IMG/VR virus record: IMGVR_UViG_3300037110_000322 | Span: 1-22,012 of that record | Direction: 5' to 3' (one strand) | Source: a virus | DNA: 22,012 bases | Shown here: positions 1 to 6,032 of the stretch, piece by piece | Position numbering within the stretch: the first letter of the stretch is position 1 | Layout: the number at the start of each line of letters is the position of its first letter | Position numbers and translations under genes: made by a program | The notes under the pieces: model-generated | The model's database searches: none | What the model was told of the DNA's origin: nothing | What the model saw: only the letters and a program-made list of their open reading frames with translations

Positions 1-978
1 CTGATCGTAAGCCAAAATAGCACGAGCAACGGAATCGTAGAATCTCGGGGTTGCGGCGGCGTGAATAACGCTCCTCACGAGCATCTCGGCCATAATTGCA
101 CGAACTCGTTTCAAAATCGCCACATCATCCCCGCCAGCGGCACGCTCTTTTGCGAAGATGCGGTTCATGATCTCATAATAAGCTCCTACGAATACTCTCC
201 CAAACGAATGACATTCCGCCGCTAATTGGTTATCAGGGGCATACTGTGGTAGAGTTTCTGGTGTTTGATATACAAAGCTATTGTTAGCTTGTCGTAGAGA
301 GTCTGGTTGATAACCATCACGACCCCCAACGACATGATAAATAGCATTCCCTAATTGGGCCGCCAGTTTGGAAATGATATTGGATTTCATTAAATCCCCA
401 CCAGTTTCTTGCAAGGCCCGTCGCAAAATGCCATCGTAAGTCATGATCGTAAAGATAGCCGTTAGGTCGCCGAATGCCTCATGAAAAGCCCACACTTCTA
501 ATGCTTGGGTACTCCAAAGGTCAGGTCTTAAAGCATCTAACAAACCATGTCCGAATTCGTGCGCAACAACATCGGTTGCGTCGGCGGCATAAACCACTTG
601 TTGTGTTACAGGGTCTTTTCCAAAGAAGAACCGCAAAGCTTGTCCGTCATAGTAAGCATTAAAGTCTTCTCCGGCCTCTGGGAGAACCACAAGGGTGTCT
701 GTTCTCGGCCAACGTGATAACGGCTCCTGTAACGCTGGCTCCATAGCACACAAGCCGCTAGCTACCGTGTACAAAGCTTGGGCTGCACGCCAAGGAGATG
801 ATCCAACGTCTGTTCGTGGGCCGCAATAACCACTTACCATGAATGAAGGATAGGCTGTCGGTAATTCTGGTCGGCTGTCTAACAACGCAAATAAATCTGG
901 GGTGGTTGGGTCTTTAAGTAAGAACTTCATCTCTCCTACAAAACTCTTTTTGACTGACTCCTGATTAGTTAATTCCAT
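1..978 (-). CDS. Thermolysin-like (M4/M36-type) zinc metallopeptidase, partial
   Basis: The reading frame is open from an ATG at 978-976 to the window edge, so at least 326 residues are present and the C-terminus is missing. It carries HEFGH at residues 140-144, a zinc-binding HExxH motif, and EAFGD at 167-171, which supplies the third zinc ligand 23 residues later as in gluzincins. About 35 residues before HEFGH, NAYYDGQALRFFFG resembles the substrate-binding NAFW...G segment of thermolysin. The family hydrolyses peptide bonds using zinc. No signal peptide is visible: the N-terminus MELTNQESVKK is hydrophilic. A propeptide is not obvious. A purine-rich AAAGG lies about 9 nt before the start. 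It is divergent from the gene at 1033. A role in virion assembly, lysis or host-protein attack is inference only. The family call is fairly sure. Confidence 0.8.
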   Translation of the reverse strand, partial: MELTNQESVKKSFVGEMKFLLKDPTTPDLFALLDSRPELPTAYPSFMVSGYCGPRTDVGSSPWRAAQALYTVASGLCAMEPALQEPLSRWPRTDTLVVLPEAGEDFNAYYDGQALRFFFGKDPVTQQVVYAADATDVVAHEFGHGLLDALRPDLWSTQALEVWAFHEAFGDLTAIFTIMTYDGILRRALQETGGDLMKSNIISKLAAQLGNAIYHVVGGRDGYQPDSLRQANNSFVYQTPETLPQYAPDNQLAAECHSFGRVFVGAYYEIMNRIFAKERAAGGDDVAILKRVRAIMAEMLVRSVIHAAATPRFYDSVARAILAYDQ

Positions 979-1032
979 GTTTTTGCAACCTTTCTTTTGT
1001 ACCACATACTCTCTCTAATATAGTGGACCATC
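979..1032. promoter_or_regulatory. Short divergent promoter region
   Basis: These 54 bp separate two divergent starts. A TAATAT element at 1016-1021 could be a -10 box for the + strand gene, which would give a leader of only about 5 nt. Read on the - strand, the same AT-rich patch (CTATATTAG) lies about 32 nt before the peptidase start. No convincing -35 element is seen for either direction, so this is a weak call. Confidence 0.25.
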
Positions 1033-1497
1033 ATGACAAATATCACAGAGCTAAGACGAGAAGCATACAAACTGTGGGGTATCGGAAACCAAACAGTTAT
1101 CTTTGATTTCCCAGAGATTCAGCGAAATTCACCGAATGATTTTCGCTTCAAACTAGACTTCGGCGAGGACAAAGCTTCTTGGCCGAGGATATATGCTATT
1201 GCTGAAAATCCCCAGACCCCGCCGAACGTAAGAGTGATCTTGCCGATCATTATGATGCGGAGGTACTCAACCTTTGCGATGGAGGCAAAGGTTTGGTATG
1301 ATATGCCCTTAAAGGTTCACGAGCAGATTATACGTATCTTTAATGAAACAAAACTAACGAGATCGCTCCCCTTGTGGAGAAGGGCCTTGAATTGGTTCGT
1401 TCCACGTAGTTTCAAGAAGAGCAGTGAGGTATCAGTGGAAGACTATACCTATTGCCTAACAAGATACAACGAAGAGATTATGGTGTTGGTGCATTAA
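1033..1497 (+). CDS. Hypothetical protein, 154 aa
   Basis: I do not recognise the family. The protein is soluble in appearance, with a hydrophobic stretch VRVILPIIMMRRY near the middle that is too short and too charged for a membrane helix. A basic, tryptophan-containing segment (LPLWRRALNWFVPRSFKK) lies near residues 112-130. The start has no good Shine-Dalgarno site and sits just after a TAATAT element. The gene is divergent from the metallopeptidase and its stop codon overlaps by 4 bp with the stop of the convergent gene at 1494-2366. It is probably real because it fills the space exactly between its neighbours and has no competing longer frame. Confidence 0.6.
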   Translation: MTNITELRREAYKLWGIGNQTVIFDFPEIQRNSPNDFRFKLDFGEDKASWPRIYAIAENPQTPPNVRVILPIIMMRRYSTFAMEAKVWYDMPLKVHEQIIRIFNETKLTRSLPLWRRALNWFVPRSFKKSSEVSVEDYTYCLTRYNEEIMVLVH

Positions 1498-2366
1498 AGC
1501 GTTTGTGGCACACACCCAGACTCATTTACATCCACAAACCCGGAACCAGCTTTGGCGATTACGACACAAACTAGTTTGTTTGGTTGTTTATCCGCAAAGG
1601 TTCCCCCACCAGCTTCTGGTCCGCCGTTATAGGTCTCAATGGTCACCCGGTCTGTTTCCAAGGGAATATCAACCAAGTCTGGAATCCAATGGGGTTCAAT
1701 CTTATCAAATGAATGGTTACGAACATAAACGTCATAGAACTTTGTGACCCCACGCACGAGTGGCACAGAGAACATCACTTCAACAGCTTGATTGGTACGC
1801 TTCGCTCTGAAAGTAGGCAATGTCGGTCGCTTTAACTGCGTTTTTGCCCCTTCAATTTGATAGTCAGGCACCCATCTATTCGCCAAGTTTTGTACAAGGG
1901 CTCCCTTATAGAACGATTGCTGTTTTTGATCGTTGTCGTATAAAGTGATGGCGTCTCCGTCAATTTCCTTTACGATCCCAAACATTCTCTTGCTATGATT
2001 GTCTAGGCTTTCTAAAACCACTACAGGATCGCCAACCGACAGATGCAATAACTTCACGCCATCAACAACGAAGGTTAAGTTGCTTGATGGCTCGGATAAT
2101 CTAGTTCTCCAACATCGGGGCGGGTTTGATGTCCGTTTCCCATCTAACAATACCCCCAAAGCCTCAAGCGGACTGATGGCTATGGGTGCGAAGTTCGGCA
2201 AGTGACTTTGATGGTGCGCAATGACAGGATCAGCCCGTAATTGAAGGGTTGAACTAGAATCAGAGGCTTCGTCTGGGCGGACGATTTCAACATCTAAGAT
2301 AATCTCCCTGGTGCGATACTCGCCATCCTGGGGGTCGAGATACTGTTGGCGTACGATAGCTGGCAT
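1494..2366 (-). CDS. Putative phage structural protein with FN3-like C-terminus, 290 aa
   Basis: The start is the ATG at 2366, preceded by AAGAGA in good Shine-Dalgarno position. The protein is rich in beta-strand-like sequence. The middle (about residues 105-150, LHLSVGDPVVVLESLD and IVKEIDGDAITLYDN) looks like a small beta-barrel. The C-terminal 110 residues begin with PTLPTFRAKRTNQAVEVMF and continue with YDVYVRN, a pattern like a fibronectin type III fold, which is common in tail and decoration proteins. There is no transmembrane segment or signal peptide. Its stop overlaps the stop of the convergent upstream gene. A virion role is inference from composition; it could also be an unrelated beta-rich protein. 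Confidence 0.6.
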   Translation of the reverse strand: MPAIVRQQYLDPQDGEYRTREIILDVEIVRPDEASDSSSTLQLRADPVIAHHQSHLPNFAPIAISPLEALGVLLDGKRTSNPPRCWRTRLSEPSSNLTFVVDGVKLLHLSVGDPVVVLESLDNHSKRMFGIVKEIDGDAITLYDNDQKQQSFYKGALVQNLANRWVPDYQIEGAKTQLKRPTLPTFRAKRTNQAVEVMFSVPLVRGVTKFYDVYVRNHSFDKIEPHWIPDLVDIPLETDRVTIETYNGGPEAGGGTFADKQPNKLVCVVIAKAGSGFVDVNESGCVPQTL

Positions 2367-2390
2367 AGTCTCTTAATTGAGCGTGCCTCG

Positions 2391-2402
2391 CTATATAATA
2401 AC
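2391..2402 (-). promoter_or_regulatory. Possible -10 region in the divergent 2366/2403 gap
   Basis: The 36-bp gap between the divergent starts contains CTATATAATA. On the - strand this gives a TTATTATAT -10-like element about 25 nt before the 2366 start, a normal distance. On the + strand TATAAT ends only 3 nt before the ATG at 2403, too close for an ordinary promoter of that gene. No clear -35 box is visible. Confidence 0.3.
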
Positions 2403-2960
2403 ATGAATTTGCAAGAGAATATCGAACGGCTCATTGAGGAAAGGCAAGCTGAAGCTATCAAGAAGAAGCTATCTGAAAAGCTAAGATTGGTAGCCACTAT
2501 GCTTGGTTTCGCAATCCGGGATAAGGTGCTGGGGAGCCGATCCGTTGATACACCTACGGCTATGATGGGCTACAGCAGCCACGAGTTAATAGACGCATGG
2601 GGCGAAGACCCCACAGAAGAAGAGGAAATCCCAACCGATGCGGACATCGGCGAGAGTGCGGTCCTCGGATACTACTTCGACGGCCTGTCAAGTGGTATCA
2701 ATTTGCAAATCTACCTCGAAGATGCCGCCGGATTCATGAAAGCGTCCCACCAGGGGAAGGACGTATATCAAGAAAGTCAGGGAAAACTAGAAATGTATAT
2801 CCCCTCCGCAGAGTGGGAAAATTGGGTAGAATCGCTATACCGTTCGGCAGAGAAACGTGCTAAGGTACAGGACCAGAAGGATCGGGAAATTGAGAAATTA
2901 AGGAAGAAGAAGCTAATGGATCGTGCCCTTGACTTCGTTAAGAAGCATTGGGGAGTTTGA
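2403..2960 (+). CDS. Hypothetical protein with coiled-coil ends, 185 aa
   Basis: I chose the ATG at 2403 rather than the upstream TTG at 2346, because the latter would overlap the divergent gene. No Shine-Dalgarno site is visible. The N-terminal 30 residues (ENIERLIEERQAEAIKKKL) and the C-terminal 40 (QDQKDREIEKLRKKKLMDR) are strongly charged and likely helical or coiled coil. The centre has an acidic patch with EDPTEEEEIP. No catalytic motif is apparent. It is followed 18 nt later by the gene at 2979 on the same strand, and both probably end at the terminator at 3473-3505. Function unknown. Confidence 0.65.
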   Translation: MNLQENIERLIEERQAEAIKKKLSEKLRLVATMLGFAIRDKVLGSRSVDTPTAMMGYSSHELIDAWGEDPTEEEEIPTDADIGESAVLGYYFDGLSSGINLQIYLEDAAGFMKASHQGKDVYQESQGKLEMYIPSAEWENWVESLYRSAEKRAKVQDQKDREIEKLRKKKLMDRALDFVKKHWGV

Positions 2961-2978
2961 TCTTTTACGAGTAAAACC

Positions 2979-3470
2979 ATGAAAACCGAAGAACAAGCAG
3001 CGTTTTACAAGGCCCTCGTCCAGCGTGGGATTTCTATTTTTCCTGCGCCCGCAGAGATGCAGACCAATGGACTGAAGATCGTGGTCCATAAAGTTCTTAC
3101 GACCCTGGATAACCGGGTGCATGTCGAAGGAACTAGCAAAGTCAAAGGGTTCCTCGACGAGGGCGAGGCCATAGGCTTCGTCGTGAGGTTCATTGACTGG
3201 TCGTTTGAGTCGACCGAACAGGAAGAGGTGGCGGTGGAACAAGAAGTCCCCAACTGCTACTTCAACGCCCACATGCTCGTCGACGTTGGGTTCGGCCCCC
3301 AAAATGTCCCATTGGGCCAACTTGTGTCCAGTTGCCAGGATGATGACTGGTACCAGAAATTGCAGACCCAGGCTACGGAGTTGGCAAACAAATACCTGCG
3401 GGCCGAGCATCCTGGTAAAGACCCAGATCGATTCCAGAAGTCCGTCAAGGTGCTGCCGGTTGGCCGTTAA
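2979..3470 (+). CDS. Hypothetical protein, 163 aa
   Basis: Not recognised. It is a mixed alpha/beta soluble protein with an acidic middle (STEQEEVAVEQEVP) and no membrane segment. It sits 18 nt downstream of the 2403 gene and ends 2 nt before a strong hairpin terminator, which supports this strand over the similarly long frame on the opposite strand (2913-3410). The Shine-Dalgarno site is poor (an ACGAG 7 nt upstream of the ATG). The region is more GC-rich than the flanks. Function unknown. Confidence 0.65.
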   Translation: MKTEEQAAFYKALVQRGISIFPAPAEMQTNGLKIVVHKVLTTLDNRVHVEGTSKVKGFLDEGEAIGFVVRFIDWSFESTEQEEVAVEQEVPNCYFNAHMLVDVGFGPQNVPLGQLVSSCQDDDWYQKLQTQATELANKYLRAEHPGKDPDRFQKSVKVLPVGR

Positions 3471-3472
3471 AC

Positions 3473-3505
3473 AAAAAGCACCTCGCCAATGGCGAGGTGC
3501 TTTTT
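3473..3505. terminator. Bidirectional intrinsic terminator
   Basis: A perfect 15-bp inverted repeat (AAAAAGCACCTCGCC and its complement) with a 3-nt loop AAT is bounded by A-runs on one side and T-runs on the other. It can therefore terminate in both directions. It sits between the + strand gene ending at 3470 and the - strand gene ending at 3528. Confidence 0.92.
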
Positions 3506-3527
3506 AGAACCCAAAGATAAGAACAAC

Positions 3528-4397
3528 TTAGAGCAACGAGTATGTTGCCAGCCCAGCGGCGACAGCACAGGCCATCCAAGCAACCGTTGTTAAGGCGGAT
3601 TCAACCTTTGACGGATCGTGTTGAATCACCACATCTGGTACATCTGGTACATCTGGGGCCAGTTTCTTACCCTTAGCGGCTGGAGCAGTCTTCCCGGCCG
3701 TTGGTGTTCGGCGAGCCCAAAGGACTCCCTCATCGTCTTCAAACTCGTCAAGGTCTGGGGCGATCTTCTTACCCTTAGCGGCTGGGTTATTCTTCGGAAG
3801 TGCTGGACTTTTACGAGCCCAAAGGACTCCCTCATCGTCTTCAAACTCGTCAAGGTTTGGGGTAAGCTTCTTGGTAGGAGCCGACTTGCCTGGAGTCTTG
3901 GTTGAAGTCTGTCCGCCGCTTTGACGGCGACCCCAAAGAACCGAAGCTCGTTCTAGGAACGTTGACCCAGACGGAGGTTCGGGGGCCTGTTCTTCCTCAA
4001 CTGGCTGCTCGCATGGCGCACTTACCCCACCAATAGCTTGTCGTAAAGCCCGAACTTCATTGGTAAGCTCATCTAGCTTATCAAGAGGTTTGGGAACCTC
4101 TAATGATGTGTTTTCAAGTTTGCGAATATCGGTCTGTACTGAACCGTCTTCTGCGATGCGCTCGTGGCATTCCTCGATGGGAATTTCCATAAACTTGCGG
4201 CGGATTCTTTCGGCCACACGCATCGGAATTACCTCTTCAAGCAACTCGTGTGTGACTTCTCGTGAGCCGTCATCGTTGCCGACGTTTGTGATATGTTCTT
4301 TTACCCTGCGGCCATCAGTTAGCACTTTCGCATTGGTGACTGCACCCGGCTTGGCAGGCTGTGGGTTAAATTCGTTGAGATAGCTTTGGGTATCCAT
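3528..4397 (-). CDS. Repeat-containing tail-anchored membrane protein, 289 aa
   Basis: I chose the ATG at 4397 because TTGGAG lies 6 nt upstream; an ATG 12 nt earlier lacks a ribosome site. The C-terminus (about residues 268-288, ALTTVAWMACAVAAGLATY) is a single hydrophobic helix, so it is probably anchored in the inner membrane by its tail. Before it are two nearly identical 20-residue units containing LDEFEDDEGVLWAR at about 176-195 and 210-229, with a 34-residue period, and a degenerate third unit that decays into VPDVPDV. An earlier SVLWGRR (152-158) may be another trace. A charged helical segment (LDKLDELTNEVRALRQ) lies at 105-120. No family is recognised. The acidic repeats suggest a protein-binding scaffold. 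Confidence 0.75.
   Translation of the reverse strand: MDTQSYLNEFNPQPAKPGAVTNAKVLTDGRRVKEHITNVGNDDGSREVTHELLEEVIPMRVAERIRRKFMEIPIEECHERIAEDGSVQTDIRKLENTSLEVPKPLDKLDELTNEVRALRQAIGGVSAPCEQPVEEEQAPEPPSGSTFLERASVLWGRRQSGGQTSTKTPGKSAPTKKLTPNLDEFEDDEGVLWARKSPALPKNNPAAKGKKIAPDLDEFEDDEGVLWARRTPTAGKTAPAAKGKKLAPDVPDVPDVVIQHDPSKVESALTTVAWMACAVAAGLATYSLL
3712..3862. repeat. Tandem coding repeat, 102-bp period, two copies
   Basis: The stretches 3712-3760 and 3814-3862 are almost identical (one difference noted, in AGGTCTGGGG versus AGGTTTGGGG). They lie 102 bp apart and encode the LDEFEDDEGVLWAR unit of the membrane protein. Near-identity at the DNA level indicates a recent duplication. Part of a third copy (CTTACCCTTAGCGGCTGG) recurs near 3667 and 3768. 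Confidence 0.85.
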
Positions 4398-4472
4398 TAT
4401 TAGCTCCAAGTTACATCTAAAATGCTCTTAATGTATGATAGTCAACCTAGGAAAGTTTTTACGGAGCGAGCG

Positions 4473-4506
4473 ACCGACCCGCTCCAAAATTTTGGAGCGG
4501 GTCGGT
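4473..4506. repeat. Perfect 34-bp palindrome
   Basis: Two 17-base arms, ACCGACCCGCTCCAAAA and its exact complement, meet without a spacer at 4489/4490. It lies between the WYL-like gene (ends 4523) and the membrane protein gene (starts 4397), both on the - strand. It could fold into a strong hairpin and act as a terminator or RNA-processing site. Neither side has a directly adjacent T-run, so it is not a standard intrinsic terminator. A protein-binding site is also possible. Confidence 0.85.
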
Positions 4507-4522
4507 GTTATCTCGCTATGCG

Positions 4523-4786
4523 TCAGTCGTCGGTGCTAACACCGGCGGACTTCAGCGAAAGTCGCTCGAAGCCCATGATCTTATCACGGGCGAAGGACTT
4601 GATCGGGGCATCGCCCAGATCACAGGTGTTATTGCCCTCACGGACTTCGTAGCCCGTGACCACGTCCTTCCGTAGATCGGTGATGAACACCTCTCGACGA
4701 ATGGCCTTGCTGTGGCTTCCCTTGTAACGGAAGCGAGCAACGGGCCTGTTCCTAAGAATCGGGTAATCAACTGCTGTAATGTTCAT
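4523..4786 (-). CDS. Small WYL-like protein, 87 aa
   Basis: The ATG at 4786 overlaps the stop of the CYTH gene in an ATGA arrangement, which indicates translational coupling. The sequence has an early RYKG, then RREVFITDLRKDVVTGYEV and IKSFARDKI, a spacing of beta-strands reminiscent of WYL or SH3-barrel ligand-binding domains. It lacks an attached DNA-binding domain. At 87 residues it is about one such domain long. If correct, it may sense a small ligand or nucleic acid, possibly related to the CYTH enzyme made from the same message. The family call is tentative. Confidence 0.6.
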   Translation of the reverse strand: MNITAVDYPILRNRPVARFRYKGSHSKAIRREVFITDLRKDVVTGYEVREGNNTCDLGDAPIKSFARDKIMGFERLSLKSAGVSTDD

Positions 4787-5433
4787 ACTTCACTCTCATC
4801 TGAGAAAAGTGACTGGTATAGGCGATTAGCGTATTTCCTATCGCCCAACCTCGTGTTGGAAAACCGTGAGTCCCCCTGTGGGACTTGAAAAACGGTGTTG
4901 TCCCTAACCAATTCAGGGACGGCAAAAAGCGGTTCCGTCACACCTTCTGGAAGCTCTATTTCTGCCAGGACGAAATAGTTGTTGTGGTCCGGCTTCTTGA
5001 AAAAATCAAGCTCCCATGTTTCCTTCCATGCTTGACCGTGTTTATCCATAAATCGGTCTGTCGTGTCCGTCTGATAGTAGTATCGGCTTTTCCGAATCCT
5101 ACCTTTAGTCTTTTTCCAGAAATCTAAAAAATCCCTTTCATCAATCTCCGTTCCGACTTCGATTTGTCGGGCTGACCCCGTGTGTTCCACGGACCCAGAC
5201 ATTAAATATTCCTGGAAATCAACACTATGCTTCATCATGAGCTTAACTTGAAGGTAATGCTTCAAGTCAGTCGATCCATCTGTTTCCTCACGCCTTACTC
5301 GGACGCAGAATTTGCCTTTCCGTCGCAAATATCCTTGTTCGATGATTTGGCAGGAGTTTGCCAGTTTCTTGGCTTCTACTTCTACCTTATCGTCTAATCG
5401 CAAAACAAACTTTAGCTCATTTTCAGTCGGCAT
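4783..5433 (-). CDS. CYTH-domain (triphosphate tunnel metalloenzyme) protein, 216 aa
   Basis: I chose the internal ATG at 5433, preceded by TAGGA, rather than an upstream start at 5487 that would overlap the ferritin-like gene. The protein opens with ENELKF, the ExExK signature of the CYTH superfamily, at about residues 4-8. It continues with alternating basic and acidic strands typical of the tunnel fold: FCVRVRR, YLQVKLM, RQIEVGTEID, KGRIRKSRYYY, WELDFF and LAEIELPEG. The family acts on triphosphates such as inorganic triphosphate, thiamine triphosphate or nucleotides (class IV adenylate cyclases) using a divalent metal. Which substrate applies here cannot be read from the sequence. The start lies 16 nt after the ferritin-like gene and the stop overlaps the WYL-like start. 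Confidence 0.82.
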   Translation of the reverse strand: MPTENELKFVLRLDDKVEVEAKKLANSCQIIEQGYLRRKGKFCVRVRREETDGSTDLKHYLQVKLMMKHSVDFQEYLMSGSVEHTGSARQIEVGTEIDERDFLDFWKKTKGRIRKSRYYYQTDTTDRFMDKHGQAWKETWELDFFKKPDHNNYFVLAEIELPEGVTEPLFAVPELVRDNTVFQVPQGDSRFSNTRLGDRKYANRLYQSLFSDESEV

Positions 5434-5449
5434 GAGATTTTTCCTACTT

Positions 5450-5887
5450 TCAAGCACCCACAACGGCCTGCCGGAGGAAGTCGACAACGGCTCCCCTGCG
5501 GGCTACTTCGTGGGTCAAGAAGGCTTCTACTCTCGCTCCCTTAACGCCGCCCAATTCTTGGGCCATTTTTCGATGGCTGGCGCAATCGGCGAGTACCTTT
5601 TCTTCGGTGGCGAGAGCCGTGCTAAGAACGGTCTTTGGGGAGCTTAATTCTCCGCCAATATTGACGGTTTTGGCACTTGGGGCTCCTCCGAGTCCCAAGA
5701 CTAGGTCGCTAGTATCGAGGACGCATTGCATCTCCGATCCAGCCATTGCGTACAAAGTGGCCCGCAACGAAGCTCGGGACGGCCCTTGGACATACACACA
5801 GCTATTCAAATAGAAGTGCATCAATCCTCTGGCGTTCCCCAAGTCTTCGTGGAGAGCCTCAACTACCTGTGCTACTGATGTTGGCAT
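5450..5887 (-). CDS. Ferritin-like four-helix protein, 145 aa
   Basis: The start is ATG at 5887 with a GAGAAAG site before it. The pattern LHEDLGNARGLMHFYLNS, then a helix with SEMQCVLD followed by LGLGGAPS, then ATEEKVLADCASH and THEVARRGAVVDFL, follows the four-helix order of small bacterioferritin-like proteins, including the LGG-P turn after helix two. Typical di-iron ligands seem partly lost: the helix-one ligand Glu appears to be Ala19 and the ExxH of helix two reads E52-M-Q-C55. It may therefore bind no iron or use a changed site. It is the first gene of a three-gene - strand operon with the CYTH and WYL-like genes. Assignment is by pattern only. Confidence 0.6.
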   Translation of the reverse strand: MPTSVAQVVEALHEDLGNARGLMHFYLNSCVYVQGPSRASLRATLYAMAGSEMQCVLDTSDLVLGLGGAPSAKTVNIGGELSSPKTVLSTALATEEKVLADCASHRKMAQELGGVKGARVEAFLTHEVARRGAVVDFLRQAVVGA

Positions 5888-6032
5888 CGGCTTTCTCTTG
5901 TTGGTGAAAGTTATCGTAACCGTATGGTTATCTTAACGGCAAATGGACCCTCCCTTCTTTAACATTTTTCCATAATTATGAAAAACCGGAAAAATGCGAT
6001 AGTCTTACTAATTTATGGCAAGTGGAGGACGA
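5888..6032. promoter_or_regulatory. Divergent control region upstream of terminase
   Basis: The gap between the ferritin-like operon (-) and terminase (+) holds several symmetric elements. CATTTTTCC at 5963-5971 is matched by GGAAAAATG at 5988-5996, and a perfect palindrome CATAATTATG lies at 5971-5980, just inside. Further left, AACCGTATGGTT is an imperfect palindrome. These look like operator or hairpin sequences. GGAGG at 6024-6028 is the ribosome site that decides the terminase start at 6033. No complete -35/-10 pair is clear. Confidence 0.4.

Noticed and set aside
2913-3410. A 165-codon open frame on the - strand
   Set aside because: It is antisense to the 2979-3470 gene, runs into the 2403 gene, and has no terminator behind it; the + strand gene ends directly at a strong hairpin.
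4473-4506. Reading the 34-bp palindrome as an ordinary intrinsic terminator
   Set aside because: Neither strand has a T-run right after the stem, unlike the three other terminators in the window.
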